64,000 bases of DNA from Nemertoderma westbladi (lineage: Eukaryota > Xenacoelomorpha > Nemertodermatida > Nemertodermatidae): contig JAUCBJ010005470.1 in NCBI GenBank assembly GCA_032718475.1, positions 21,505 through 85,504 on the forward strand. Reading direction: 5' to 3'. The notes under the pieces are model-generated. The model worked only from the letters and a program-made list of their open reading frames with translations, ran no database searches and was not told where the DNA came from. Position 1 is the first letter of the stretch. Each line of letters starts with the position of its first letter. Of this stretch, positions 1 through 12,289 are shown in pieces. The position numbers and the translations under genes are program-made.

Positions 1-2515
1 CAGCCATCTCCTGTTCCAATACTCTGGCGTTCACTCTCTTGCAAACCAGACAGGCGTCGTACATAGTGCCGACTGCCCTGCTTGGCTGCAATAGAATGAA
101 TCGCTGTCTCGCTGCCGACAAACAGTGTAACTTTCCCGCGTGATGCAACCTCTTGTGTATATCCCATAGAATCGCTCTTTGCAATTCTATTGGGTGACTA
201 GGGATTATCACTGGGAACCTAAACTGTGAGTTTATGTCGACAGTCTGGATTCTCGATCTATGACAAATTAAACCCTTATGGATTAATGGACTCCATTTTC
301 TAAGGGGTTTATAGAGAACTGGTCGTTGAGCCGATAATAGATAGAATTCTTTAGGGAAGGCACACATTTGATAATGCTTCAAATGCTTTAATTCCGCTTG
401 ATCAATCTCATCCTCTGTCAGTGGTTGTTTCAATTTCTGAATTCGCTCACTATTGGCGCTCGATGGTTCTCTCAAATGTTTCGAATGTTTTAAACAAAGG
501 TACGAAATATATCGGCTTAACCACGCAGTTCTTTTACAAATTGTCAGCCAAGAGGCAGACGAATTTAGTAATTTGTCATAAACACTACATGGCTCTAATG
601 CCAGTGACGGTTGTCCGCTAATTGATGGAAGTTTCGAATCCAAACCCGCAGGTTTGGAAACCAAAGGCTCCATTGTGTCGGTCATTTTCTGTCCGTCACT
701 TACCAACTGTGACTCCGGTTTAGTCTGTAAGGGTGGTTTTATGTCATAACTTACCCTTCCTGACCTAGTAGTCACGTAAGTCTGTTGGTCTGACAGGTCT
801 CCGGGCCGCTCCAATGACTCTTCAGGCCGCTCCAATGACTCTTCAGGCCGCTCCAATGACTCTTCAGGCCGCTCCAATGACTTTAGTTTGGCTTTAGACT
901 TTGACTTAGAGACTTTCTCCACCTTAACTTCTGCATCTTCAGGCATCGGATTGGTCACTATCTTTAGTCGCTCTGGCCAATGTTCCTGTGTCCTCGTTAG
1001 AAAATCAGGTCCATGTAACCAAAACTCCTGCGACTCTTCCTGACAGAATTCCGCCGGCATTGCACCTCTCGAAGTTATGTCGGCCGGGTTCAACACTCCC
1101 GGACAATGTCTCCATTGTTCCTTCGTCGAAAAATCAACGATCTGAGCGCGTCTGTTGGCCACAAATGTCTTTAGTGCAATATTGTCGGCCGCAATGTATA
1201 CTAACACTAAGGATGCGTCCGTCCAATAGAATAAGGTCAATGTCGTGTCTAACTCCTCAATTATCTGCTTACTTACCTCGACTGAAACTACAGCCGCCTG
1301 TAACTCTGCACGAGGGACAGTCATGTATTTGACCGGCATTGTCTTTGATCTAGAAGTTACAAAGGCCGTCTCAAACTTGTCCTGACTTACCTCTCGGCGA
1401 AGGTAGGCTACCATACCAAAGCCGGTGTCACTTGCGTCACTAAATAGGTGGAGTTCGAGATCAGCTGGAAATACCAGCTGATTCGGAAAGTAGGAACGGG
1501 GTACATCTATATTTTTCAATAGATGCAACTCGGCTTCCCACTCCCTCCACTGCTTTGCATGTATAGGAGATATTGGTTCGTCCCACTCTATGTCGGACAA
1601 CCAAATTTTCCTCATGCACGCTCGTGCCTGTAATATTACCGGACTGATAAAGTTCATCGGGTCAAATAGTCTACTTAATGTCGATAAGCAAATTCTCTTA
1701 GTCAAAACTTTGTCTGGGCTACTGGGCTCAAACCTAACTCTTACCTGGAACTTATCTGAGTTCGGGTTCCAAGCGAGTCCCAGTACTCGCGCCATGGGGA
1801 TTGGTTCTACCCCCAATTCAATGTCTCCGCTCCCGCGATCTTTCACCGGGAACGACTCTAATAGGGCCTCCGAGTTCGTAGTGAACTTGGTTAGAGGAAA
1901 ACCCCCTGTAGCCAAGCACTCCTGTAGGCCGTGAGCCACTTCTATGGCTTGTTCCGCTGTGTCCTTGGACACCAATCCATCGTCCATATAGAAGTTTCTC
2001 AATATAGACTCAATTACCTCTACTGGATACTTACCAATCTGGGCTGTTGCCGTTTTCTTTAGAACAAACAGCGTGCCGTTTGGACTATCGCAGGCGCCAA
2101 ATATCCTAACGTACATCTGGTATGTAACCACTGGGCCGGATAAGTCTTCATTCTCATACCAGAGAAAGCGAAGGCTATCCTGGTCTGCCTTACAGGCTCT
2201 TACCTGGTGGAACATCGCCTCGATGTCACAAGTAAATGCGAATCGCCGCTGTCTAAAACGCAACAGTATTCCAATCAAATAATTATTCAGGTTGGGACCA
2301 TCCATCAACTCTGAATTCAGGGACATACCTCTATAGACTGCTGCGCAGTCGTTGACTACTCGGACTTTGTCAGGCTTGTCAGGGTGAGTCACATAGTGGT
2401 GTGGAAGGTAATAAGTCTGGTCTGTCACTAAGTCAGGGTCCTCTACCTTCCCAGCAAATCCCTTGGCGAAATAGTTGTTGATCTGGGCGCAATACTTCTC
2501 CCTAATGTCCGGATT
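1..2515 (-). pseudogene. pol of BEL element A: RT, RNase H-like, integrase zinc domain (partial)
   Basis: This is one uninterrupted minus-strand frame from about 2515 to the window edge. Entry shows PDIREKY and YFAKGF, followed by RVVNDC and FTCDIEAMFHQV (RT palm), then FYMDDG, the catalytic box, near 1976-1999. The RNase H-like region has HLFSDASDTGFG and FYWTDA. The frame reaches the integrase H2C2 zinc domain, with HKRLHHAG and CLVCKR at the extreme left. All RT catalytic aspartates look intact. It is classed as broken because its frame is shifted by one base relative to the upstream gag-protease ORF, which ends in TAG at 2502-2504. BEL elements normally have one continuous gag-pol. Confidence 0.85.
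804..883 (-). repeat. Four tandem 21-bp coding repeats in pol of BEL element A
   Basis: The 21-bp unit starting ggccgctccaatgac is repeated four times almost perfectly, the last unit diverging at its end. On the minus strand it encodes the heptapeptide ESLERPE, in a lysine/serine-rich linker between the RNase H-like and integrase regions. The length is a multiple of three, so the frame is kept. Confidence 0.9.
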
Positions 2516-5500
2516 CCAACAACCGAGCCCTTACTCCGTTCAATCTTTTCAAGGCTAAGTTGTAATTGTTCTCCAACTTAGGTGGTTGTCGACGCCACAA
2601 CATTCCAACTTCAAAATGTCCAGTCGGTAGCAGACGTATGGTGTCTTCCATAATCTCCAACGACCGCTTCTCATCAGTAGACATGGCTAGGTCATATCCA
2701 CCGGGTTCCATCGCGTCCCTATCCAGCCATTCGACGGTTCTGGCTCCTGTCTCGAGGTCCTGGCGTATCAATTCCTTCTGCAATTCCTCCTCACTGTATT
2801 GGAAAATGTCTAGGTCTCGATATTTAGCCACTTGACCCTCCACTATGTCTGTATAAGTCAAAACGTTAGTCAGATAAGTAGCGTGGGCCGCTGAACCAGA
2901 CCCACGGGTCTGATAACAGTAGTCCTCGGGTTCACTATCTGTCCGGTCATTGTGAAGTGGTTCCGACAACCTAACATTATCGGGAATCAACTCCTCGTCC
3001 GACTCGCTAAAGTCACTATAGTGGTCAATACAGGTTCTCCTAAACTCGTCTATGTCTGGTGGTTTTACTAACGGTGGTTGAGTTATAGGCTGTAATTCGT
3101 CGTATCTGTCTATTGGCTTGTTGCCACCTGTAAACTCATAAGACATGGGTACTCTTGTATACCAACCTAGTATAGTCCTATGGGCATGCGGTCCATTGAC
3201 ATGCGGCTCAGCTGGTCTCGTTTCCCATATTTGGTGTGCGATCAGCTGTTCTGCACCAATCAACATAGAAACATTCCTATAACCTACCTGGTGTCTCGGT
3301 ATCCTGAGCTTGTCAAAATACTCCTGTGCTATGGGACTCATTGGCGGCACCTTACCTAACTGCCTGCCGAATCCCTTCATAGCTAGACACTTAAATCCGT
3401 CCAATGGCAAAGCTTTCCGTTCTTGTCGAGTATGTTGGTCTCTCGGAAGTAGGGAATCTAGTTCTACAGATATCCTGTGTCCCTTGAGGTCTCCTACTCC
3501 GTGCATAGACTTCAACTCTATTTGGATCTCCTCGGCGTCCTGGAAGCTAGAAACAGCTCTCGCCACTTCCTCGTCGATATAGGATAATGTGGACGCAGTG
3601 TCCAACATCACATATATTCGCTTCGATCCCTTATCGCCAGTGAGTTTCACCGGAATCACGCTAAATATTTCCGACGTGGCCGATGATAGATACGTCCGCG
3701 CGCTGGTCGATGAACTATTCGCGGTGAAACCTTGGCAGGTCACTTCTCTCGCGCTCGACTCGCCATCCTCGTCCGACGAACCTGGTTGGTAACCATCGTC
3801 CTGGATGCCAGTGTACGTATTCCTCCTTATCGATACGGGTTCTTTGCTCCCCTTCCTTTGAGGATTTCGCTGTAAGTAACGGTCCGTTGGGGTATGGAAA
3901 TCCGCATGTAGCAACTTGTGATGTAGTCTGCCGCATTCCATGCATCCGTCCTTGCTGTTCGGGCACTGCCGCCGTACATGGCCTGGCGCAAGACATGCCC
4001 AACAGGTGTCCAACGTCCGCACTTGAACTCTTCTCTGTTCCGAATTTAATTCTTTGAACCGTCTGCAACTATCTAACTTATGGTCGTCAGATCTTACCTC
4101 CTTTAGTAAACAGTATTGGCAACCTACAAATCCATCCGGCAACTCCTGTTGCTTTAACCTAGGTCTATCTAACCGCTCACCTGACCATACTCGCGAGTCT
4201 GATCTGAAGGCTGGGGTACTCGAATTATATCTGTCTACTGAGTTATTAGTCACAGTGGTCCTGTCATCGTCAAAACTTACCATAGACTTACCGGTAACAG
4301 GTTTAGACTCCCTCATATTCTCCTCTGAGAAGTTTGATTTCATCTCTGCTACTGCGTCTGTGGCTATCATGTCATGAATATGCTGAAGTGTCAATACTTT
4401 ACCTTGACCTTCCAACTTATTCTCTAATTTGCGCCATTTCTGTCGGTAACGCATGTTTAGACGTCTTATTACGCTCTTCAAAACTTCGGCGTGGTCACCA
4501 TGATGAGGTAGATTCACCGTCCTCAAGATGTCCAATGCATTCGAAATAGCGTTCGCCAAGTTCAACAGCTCTAACGGAGTTGTAATCCTTCCGCCCTTAC
4601 CCAAGTCTTCTACTATCGACTGTGCCATCTTGGTTTTATTCCCGTAGATGTCGCTAAGCGTCTTCATCGCCAACTCAAATGCCCTTTCATTGCCGACGAA
4701 GTTGTCAGCAATGGCTCTAGGTTCTCGATGGAGCATCTGAAGCAAATAGTTGAACTTCTCGTTGGGAGTAAAGGTGCTGTTGGTTAGCTGCTCGTCGACA
4801 TAGGTTTTGAAAGTCCTCCAGTGCTTGTGGTTGCCCATAAACTTCTGGGGTTGTTGCGTCGGCAGTCCTTGCCTAGCAGCAAACTTACCTATGTCCCTAA
4901 GGGTTGCGTCGTTCCGGGTTAACAAATGGTTTAGTTCCGCAGGGTTGTTAAGTCTGGTCCTTTCCCGGTGGTTCAAACTTACCTGCTCCGCGTCCGTCCT
5001 TCTTTCCTTATAGTTTCGGGACTTCTGACGTCTCATGTCTTCCTCTTCATCACTTGACTCGGTGTCAGTCCTTAGCACTCGCGATGGTTTGCGCGCCGAG
5101 GCCCTGACCCAAGCCTCCTGTATAAATTTCTCGGCCGAATTTTCGAAATTGGGATTATGAATATTCGGGACAGGCGTCCTTACCTGAGGTCTATGTGGTA
5201 TAGTCTCCTCCGATATGCGTACTCGTTGACTAGGTTGGACTTTGTCTAACTCAGGCCTGCTAGGATTAGAATTACTTCTTACCTGGGCTGCTTCCTTTAA
5301 CCGTAGGTTGCTAAGCATGTCCGTTATAGGTTGGATGTGCGGCGATATAGCTTGCGCTAAACTAGCACTTAACTCATCCCTCGTAATAAATTCCTGGCTA
5401 GGGTTCTGTTGTATAGTCGGCTCTATCTGAGTAATCCGCTGTCTCTCATATGATCCCTCTTCCGGTTTAACCCGGAAGTTCTCCGTAGAAACGGGGTCGG

Positions 5501-5657
5501 CGCTCCGTCCGCGTATTCCAAACCCGCGGGTTCGGTTCGCCCAATACTCGGCCCGTCGGAGTTTCTTCTCTAAATTCTTCGTTGTCGCGTTCGGTGTATA
5601 GTGGTGCGGTGTTCTGATGCCGTGGATTCTGCGCGATAGGTGAAGCACTAATACCAA
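2502..5657 (-). pseudogene. gag (C-terminal part) and aspartic protease of BEL element A
   Basis: About 1050 codons. The first ~200 residues are hydrophilic. A DUF1759-like gag capsid region follows (QPQKFMGNHKHWRTFKTYV, then REPRAIADNF), and then cysteine/histidine clusters typical of BEL gag (CQYCLLKE, CWACLAPGHVRRQC, CMECGRLHHKLLH). Next comes a DUF1758-like retropepsin with MLDTASTLSYI, whose DTA/S box carries the catalytic Asp. The last ~150 residues lead toward RT. The frame ends at a TAG one base out of phase with pol, where an extra G near 2515 would account for the shift. The 5' boundary is not a true start, because gag continues upstream in another frame (5467-6912). No ATG near 5657 is convincing. 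Confidence 0.85.
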
Positions 5658-6912
5658 CTGGCGTGCGATATGTAGAGAATGGTTTAGCGATCCGTGTACT
5701 CGTAATAGCTGGACCGGGTATAGGAATTCTGGTCGTCGTCGACTCGCGTATGGTCGGAGTTCTCGCTTCCTGTTCGGCCTTCTGCAGTGCGAACAGTTCT
5801 CGCAACTCTGTCCCTACACTCGCCCCACATTCTTCGATCATTCGCATCCCCTTCTCGGCGATTTCATTCGCCTTCCTAGTCCGTTCTTCGCTCTCTAAAC
5901 TTAATCTCGCACTTTCCAACTGCGCCAGTTTACGTTCTTCTTCTTCCCTCGCTCGTCTCGCTGCGCTCTCTTCTTCCACCCGCGCCTTCTCTTCATACAA
6001 CGCCCGTCACTCCTTCTCGATCTCGAGTTCGCGTTCTTTGCGCTCGTGTTTGAGTTGAAGTTCGTATTCCTTTTGTTCGCGTTCCTTCTGTTCGCGTTCG
6101 AGCTGGAGTTTGCGTTCCTTCAGTTCGCGTTCGAGCTGGAGTTCGCGTTCCTTCAGTTCGCGTTCCTTCTGTTCGCGTTCGAGCTGGAGTTCGCGTTCCT
6201 TGCGTTCGCGTTCCTTGCGTTCGCGTTCCTTCCGTTCGCGTTCGAGCTGGAGTTCGCGTTCCTTGCGTTCGCGTTCCGCTTGCTCGCGCTTACCTTTCTC
6301 TTCCAACTCTCGCAACTTTGCGTCTAACTTACGTGTGCGCTCCCGTTCCCGCTCGGCTTCCTTCCGTGCTTCCGATGCACGCAAAACTTCCGCCTGTTGT
6401 TCGTCCAGTTGGCGTCTTCTCTCCTCCGCCGAGTTGTGAGAAACAAGGGATCTAGCACATATAACCTTCCCTCGCGCGTGACTAACCTGGGAATCGCCAC
6501 TGTCTCTGGATGCGTCGTCGGGTGGAGTCAACGTCCTCTGTTGAATGTTCTCCGTCGTCGGTAGCACCTGGCCTGGTACCACCACTCCATTCTGCATCAG
6601 CCAGCTAGTAACTTCCCTCTGATAACGGCGCTCTTCTTTATCTTGGATCTCTTCCCGCTCCACTAAGTCTCTCAACTCTGCGTCACTCACCTGAGTCGCC
6701 TGCGTTTGTGATGCCCATAGCAGCCAGTTCTCCGTCCTAACTCGTCGGAATCGCTCCGATAACTCGCGGTGCTCCAACAAGGCTGCTAAAACCCGGTCGT
6801 AAATCCTCGTCGCCACGTCGCTCGACTGAGACTCTACTGCCTTCTTCGCTAGGACTGCAAGCTCCTCCGTCTGCTTGAATAACGCTGAGTTATATCTAGC
6901 TAAAATTTTCAA
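5467..6912 (-). pseudogene. gag N-terminal coiled-coil region of BEL element A, split by TGA
   Basis: One minus-strand frame is interrupted by a single TGA at 6007-6009; the reading on both sides is in the same phase and similarly Glu/Arg/Lys-rich. Residues from about 200 onward are a long heptad-like coiled coil of short ERKERELQLERE-type repeats, as in many BEL gag proteins. The frame opens at 6912 without an ATG, just downstream of a pyrimidine-rich stretch ending in AG, so the first coding exon could follow a 5' UTR intron. The lower end (5467) terminates out of phase with the next gag segment, which implies a frameshift between 5470 and 5640. Confidence 0.75.
6046..6290 (-). repeat. Tandem ~18-36-bp repeats encoding charged coiled coil
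   Basis: Short units built from ttcgcgttcctt and gttcgagctggag recur about a dozen times. On the minus strand they encode ERE/RKERELQ-type peptides. The antisense frames are open only because of the repeat composition. Confidence 0.85.
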
Positions 6913-9060
6913 AAAACTTACTAATTACAATTCGCCCTAAGGCCTAAGGAACTGCTGTATTCGCAATTAGCAAAAACGCACTACCGTACATTCACTGTAT
7001 GCAGTACAGTAAGTAAAACAGTACACCAAACCTAACAGCCTAATTGATACTGTGTGTGTGGTACGGCAAACAAATGTCCTTCTACCGTACGCAGTAACAG
7101 CAATCAGCCTAATGTACTACTGTACTACCGTATCGTACGCAACCAGTGAATACAGTAATCTAAACTAGCAGCCTAAGAATACACTATTGACCGCTGCAAG
7201 CAACAGCCAATAAAAACATACCTTACTGATAAACAACCGCAACACCTATACTAACAGCAGAACTGTTGAACAGACAAATACCCGTATACCTCTCTGCCAA
7301 CCTAATGAGCTCTCGCCTAACCAATAAGACACAAAGACTGCTCTACTGTTAAGTAAAGGGGATCAGGAGCGTGCTATTACTAAATTGTAAGGGTTGCTAA
7401 ATACAAAACCGCTACTTACCGTTGGATGGCGCTAATCTGCCGTCTGCTAATATATTTTACTAAATTTACACAGCTCCTGCAAAATCGCTTGTTCCTTTCT
7501 CTACCGATCGCTCGATAGAGAGCTAACTGTTCGAATCTATGAGCCACGCGGGAATAACCAAAACAATAAACCTGAGTCGGCTCCCTAAGCTTACTTAAGA
7601 CGAGTGCGAGGGGCTTTGCACTCAGAGTATTCTTACGCCTAATTTTACTACTGAAATACGCCAATGCTTACGTCTTTTCTAATCGCGAATACTGAGGGTT
7701 CCCTAACGGAATGTGTGAATGCGAGAATATTTAAAATAATCAAAAATGGTACAGTACAATGTCTTTCGTAGGTGATACCGCTCTGGGTCTAAACTTGCCT
7801 GCAGCTGGCTTTAGGCCAGCAACTTACTAGTGTCTTGCTTACTAACTATTGCGATCTAACTTATTGCCCGCTAATGCAAATAACCGCTCAGCGTGAATAG
7901 TTTACGGTACTCTAAATTATTACCTTAGCTACTCTCCGCTATGCTGCGTACTAATTCTTAATTTTACTAATCAATTATAGTCACAAATATGTAACAGCGC
8001 ACTAATTACTAAGAGTTCCAGAATGCGTAATTCTAATTTATTACACAACAGGTTTCACTAGTAATAGCCTAAAATGCCGTAACTAAGAAATAGAAATCAA
8101 ATCAAAGAGAAAGGGGCGCCTACCTAAGCATTTGTAATCATAGGCACACTTCAGTAACACATCAATCAGCGTCAGCAATCACAGATCACAATAGCACGAC
8201 TTGCAATTATACAATCTGCAATTATATAATTCGCAACATAATAATTCGCAATTGACTAATTCGCAATCTACTTACTCGCAACCTACCTACTGTAAGGTAT
8301 GCAGGCCCCTCCCGGGTACATCTAGGCTTCCTAACTAACCCAATTCCTGCCCCCTAATACTAAATAGAGACAAAACCTTGGATCATCAGCCCCCTAATTA
8401 CTGTACCGGCGAGCGGTCTCCAACCCACAGTCCAAACTGCCCGACCGCAACGTTGACCCCCGCCAGCGTTGCCCGCTTTTGAATCCTCCGCTCTCCCTTA
8501 GTCGCTCAACCCCCCGATGTGCCCACCGCCTACTGGCACCTTAGCCCTCCATTATGCTAATAGCTACCGTAGCGGCGCATGCAAATCACAAAGTCTGACA
8601 GTCTCAGAAATCCCTTAGGATTATTGCGTAGAAAGGAATCACATAGAACCATTAACAAAAGATAGAAATCATAGTTCCGGTTGTAATTAGCAGTAATCGA
8701 TAGGATTAATTGAGAAACACAATCAAGAATAATCGCACTAGCAAATCATTTTGAGAAATTAATCGAAAATAGCAAATTGCAGAAATACGCTAAATTATCC
8801 GTCAAAAAGTGAATAGGGATTGTAGGAGAATAAGGTTGGTGATAGGTACAGCTCTACCGGCACACCGCCAATTTATAGGTGATCCGAATGGGGTGATGCA
8901 ATAGGGTGACTCAATCGCTCTCCTATTGGCTCTCCAGTCCGCGCTAGCATTAGACCAACCTGGAAGCAGTTAGTCCAATAAGGAGGCCGGATTGTAGCCC
9001 TATTGCTGCCCAAACCTCAAATTATTACCATATATGGTAATGGATCATGTCCCTGGCTGC
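6913..9060 (-). other. Leader and probable LTR of BEL element A, no coding content
   Basis: About 2.1 kb without a credible gene. It contains many short words around gtaccgta and ctaacta, a C-rich stretch near 8290-8570 and, at its far end, a TATA box with CCAAT words on the minus strand. This is the expected place for the 5' LTR and untranslated leader of the adjacent element. The exact LTR borders cannot be set because the partner LTR is outside the window. Confidence 0.5.
8871..8877 (-). promoter_or_regulatory. TATA box in probable LTR of BEL element A
   Basis: The minus strand reads CTATAAATTGG. CCAAT words on the same strand lie ~50 bp (near 8925) and ~100 bp (near 8970) upstream. Transcription would run toward gag. 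The position fits a U3 promoter; usage is inferred. Confidence 0.45.
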
Positions 9061-9226
9061 TGAATGGTCAGGACAGCGTCCCTATATGCTAGCCCTATCA
9101 AAGCTAATAACAGCAAGCACAAAATCCAGGGTCCGACTGAACTTGCTACATATATGGGCGTTTCAATTTCCCTATCTAAATATCACTGCGTTATTATACC
9201 TTATCTAAAATATTATGCTGCACAAC

Positions 9227-9300
9227 GGACTAATATTGCGTACAGTATAATGGACTAATATTGCGTACAGTATAACGGACTAATATATTATACTGCATAA
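9227..9300. repeat. Short tandem repeat, ~28-bp unit
   Basis: Two and a half copies of a unit containing ggactaatattgcgtacag. The last copy is degenerate and merges into AT-rich sequence. Confidence 0.7.
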
Positions 9301-9339
9301 TGACTAATAATGTGGATACAGCGCCATATACCGTAACAC

Positions 9340-10030
9340 ACCAAATTTCGTACCCATCACCAAAAAGTACAAGTTTGCGATGTCCAGTGCTGTTTTTATT
9401 GATTCCATTGGATTCAGGACCCTCATAAACCCGTATAACGCAAGAAACAAGGTGATACTATCTACTTATCAATTTGGTGCTGGCACAACAATTTTCACCC
9501 ACCGGCGAAAAATACAAGTTTGAGAACTCTTATGAAATTTTTACTGATTCCATTGAATTCAGAACCATCACAAACCCGTATAACGCAAGAAACAAGGTGA
9601 CACAATTAATTGATATATTTCATGGTTTTCAAAATTTGGTGCTAGCACCACATTTTGCACCCACATCCGAAAAATACAAGTTTTAGATGTCTAGTTCGAT
9701 AATTTTATTTTCCATTGAATTCAGAACAGCCATAAACCTCTAAAACGCAAGAAATAAATTGTCACAAGCAATTTTATCTATTGAATGGATTTTCAAAATT
9801 ACGTGCTAGCACCAAAATTTGCACACAGCACCGAAAAATACAAGTTTGATACGCTTGGTGCAACTCGTATATATTTCATCGAATACAGAACCCCAAAAAA
9901 CCCCAATTGCGTAAAAAACAAGTTTCAAACGATCAATTTACAAAATTAACTTATTTCAAAATTTGGTGCTGGCACCAAAATTTGGCACCCACCAAAAAAA
10001 CAAGTTTGAAATTTATAAATCAATTTATAT
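9340..10030. repeat. Tandem array of ~160-bp units with internal palindrome
   Basis: Five diverged units follow one another. Each has a core like aatttggtgctggcaccaaa, then gaaaaatacaagttt, then a segment around ttccattgaattcagaacc and cccgtataacgcaagaaac. The start of each unit is an inverted repeat (TTTGGTGC/GCACCAAA), so each can fold into a short hairpin. No ORF is conserved across units. It may be a satellite or the inside of a DNA transposon whose right end is near 10337. Confidence 0.75.
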
Positions 10031-10294
10031 GAATTCCATCCAATTTCTAACACCAAAAAACCGGTGTATATCAAAAATAGAGATGTTACAATTCATATTT
10101 AATGAAATGTAATTTTCAAAAAACGTCTCAAAAAAAGTGCCAAAAGTAGGGTTAAAAAATGGTGCTATATAACTCGAAAAGTACCCAATATGTTTGAAAA
10201 CGGTTTTCACTACTAGGAAGACAATAGATTTTTAGGAAAAGTCATAAAATTTCAGATTCCCAACTGCGTTTGTTTCAGAATTATAATAAAAAAA

Positions 10295-10341
10295 CCACGG
10301 GGGGGTCATATTGACCCCCCCCCCCCCGGGTTTAATAGGGT
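10295..10341. mobile_element. Candidate piggyBac-like terminus next to TTAA
   Basis: A near-perfect hairpin (GGGGGGGTCA, loop TAT, TGACCCCCCC) is followed by cccgggtttaatagggTTAA. Read on the minus strand this is TTAA-CCC followed by a GC-rich subterminal palindrome, as in several piggyBac-like families (TTAA target, CCC-starting terminal repeat). The matching left end was not found, so the assignment is tentative. Confidence 0.4.
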
Positions 10342-10449
10342 TAAGTATAACATATATTATGATAACTTTTTGTTGGGCACAGCTTTTGCAAAGTCGGCAA
10401 TGACGACCAATAACACCAATAATAAATTATGATAGTTATAGTTACTAAC

Positions 10450-11106
10450 CTCTTTCTGTTTCAATTTGTGCTTCTAGTTGTAAACTTTCATTATAAATAG
10501 TTTCCATCTGAATATCCGATATATAACAGCTGTAATAACGAACATGAGATATGTATCCTTTAAATCCAGCACTATTTGGGCGTTTCCCTATAAATAGCGT
10601 GTTGGAATCTCCAGAAACCAGAGCTGTTGAAGGAGTATCTAACTCCAATTCCAAATGATCTGGACTCCCCACCTTTCGGCTGTAGAATATATACTTCTTT
10701 TCTACAGCATTGACTCCAAAGGCCACCATATACCATAAGTTAATTTCTGCAGCATTATTCATACTAGCTGCTGGTGATGCCCCATTCACACTATTATAAT
10801 AAAGTGTGGCAGTATTTGGGAGAACCCACACATGAGAGCCTCTTTTACTAGAATCTCCAAATTCAAACATGGGTCCAGTGGATTCGACTTTAATAAAAGC
10901 TGTCAAAGTGAATGTTTCTGAAAGCATCTCAATTCCATGTTGAATAGAAATATAACCATTTCGAAAATTCATTGCCTGGTTGGTGTATCCTGTCGGACCC
11001 GGACCAAATGATGGACCGCCTTCAATACTTCCATTCCGATTTCCAAGTTTATCATTCGCTCCATACTGGATAAATAATGGCCAATAGGCTTCTGGGATAC
11101 ATTCAC
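10450..11106 (-). CDS. Laminin-G-like exon A (type III)
   Basis: This 657-bp exon (219 codons) encodes a concanavalin-A-like/laminin-G-like jelly-roll module, probably extracellular and carbohydrate- or protein-binding. On the minus strand the acceptor is TTTACAG before GTGAATGTATCC, and the donor is GAG before GTTAGTAAC; both junctions are phase 1. Near the start is a cysteine followed by EAYWPL and IQYGAND. Later come FGPGPTG, SETFTLTAFI, FEFGDSS, YFYSRKVGSPD (I/Y variant), LVSGDSNTLFIG and a conserved YYSCY. It is most like exon B (same length, same ends, same 3' intron flank). No stop interrupts it. It is the most 3' exon visible, so further exons should lie left of it. Confidence 0.8.
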
Positions 11107-12261
11107 CTGTAAAGTATTAAAGCGAAATACAGATGTAAATAGAACAGCTTGAATATTGGAACTTGAATATATTCCATAAAATCTTCTGTCAAATTTATAA
11201 GTTCCAGCTTTTTTTTTTTAATTATATAATTATTAAATAAACAAAAATAAAATAAACCATGGTAAACCAGTTTAGATTATAAGTATTTTATGTCTCCAGT
11301 AGGTATCCTATACTGATGATATGATTCTCTGACTGAGAAACACCTAGTTTGCAGCTGCTGCAAAACTACATATATTTATAATTATATCTATAAATTACAT
11401 GTCATTACATCATGTCGCAGAATATAACGTAATATAATATAACGTAATATATTGTAATTCAATGACAACCCCCCCCCCCCCCCCCCCCACCCCTAATTGT
11501 TCTTCAAATCTAATGAGATTGCATGAAATTTGAAACACAAATAATTTCACATCCCAACCACTGACTGGGTGACTGACTTTAAATATTTAACTACAAGCTT
11601 TTAAAAAAGTATCTCCAGCGATATTACACCAGTCACACTGCAGTTATTCTTCTACCTTATAGCTGTTTGTTGGTACCAATGCAAAGCTGGTCATGCAAGG
11701 ATTCCAAATATTATTATTATTGTATTCGTACATCAAAACAGAGTACACTACACCTAGCACAATAAATACACATTGATAAATTTATTCATTAACACAAAAT
11801 CTGAATTTCTGAGCTATGGTATCTGAGCTATTGTTAATCTATTTGGTCGAAATTCATTTTGCTCTTATGCAGCAGTTTCTCTTGTCTGCCCTAATTATAT
11901 ATAGAATCAATTTGTTATTTGTTGTATATTTTGGCATCTAGCACAAGGAGACTAATCCCACCACAGTTTGGTGGTATAAGAAAGTCTCCCTTATTGAGGA
12001 GAGTCTCTACTCCAAATTGGTGGTGGCTTTTCCCCCTTTTCAGAATCCCATCCAGTTGCAAACATCCATTTATTGTCAGTTCATAATTCCTGTTTTCAAT
12101 ACTTCTGCTGGCATTCCTTTGATTATATCTTCCATAATTTAATAAACCCATAAGTTATCAACCTAGAAGCATATTCCCCAGAAACCCAAATGAAAACAGA
12201 CCGACACACCGACATTACTGCAAATCATAAAATCTTATATAAATTTTGTACTTTGTGTGTG
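11107..12261 (-). other. Intron sequence, no gene seen
   Basis: AT-rich intron upstream of exon A in transcript sense. It contains an 18-base-class poly-C run near 11470-11490. No conserved ORF is visible; a short open frame at 11915-12151 shows no family signature. Confidence 0.5.
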
Positions 12262-12289
12262 CCCTACTACTAGGATCGGCATGCTGCAT

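Larger units (their letters stand above)
1..9060 (-). mobile_element. BEL/Pao-type LTR retrotransposon A, left end outside window
   Basis: The minus strand carries, in transcript order, a TATA-bearing LTR or leader, gag with a long charged coiled coil, a zinc-knuckle region, an aspartic protease, reverse transcriptase, RNase H-like domain and the start of integrase. This order (gag, PR, RT, RH, IN) is the BEL/Pao and Ty3 plan, and the DUF1759-like gag plus DUF1758-like protease point to BEL/Pao. The second LTR lies off the left edge, so the right boundary near 9060 is only an estimate. The copy has an in-frame stop and two frameshifts and is probably inactive as it stands. Confidence 0.82.

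Noticed and set aside
804-883. CRISPR-like direct repeats.
   Set aside because: The repeats are adjacent with no spacers, are in frame inside pol and the genome is animal.
6046-6439. Plus-strand Phe/Leu- and Arg/Ser-rich frames.
   Set aside because: Antisense to the gag coiled-coil repeats of BEL element A.
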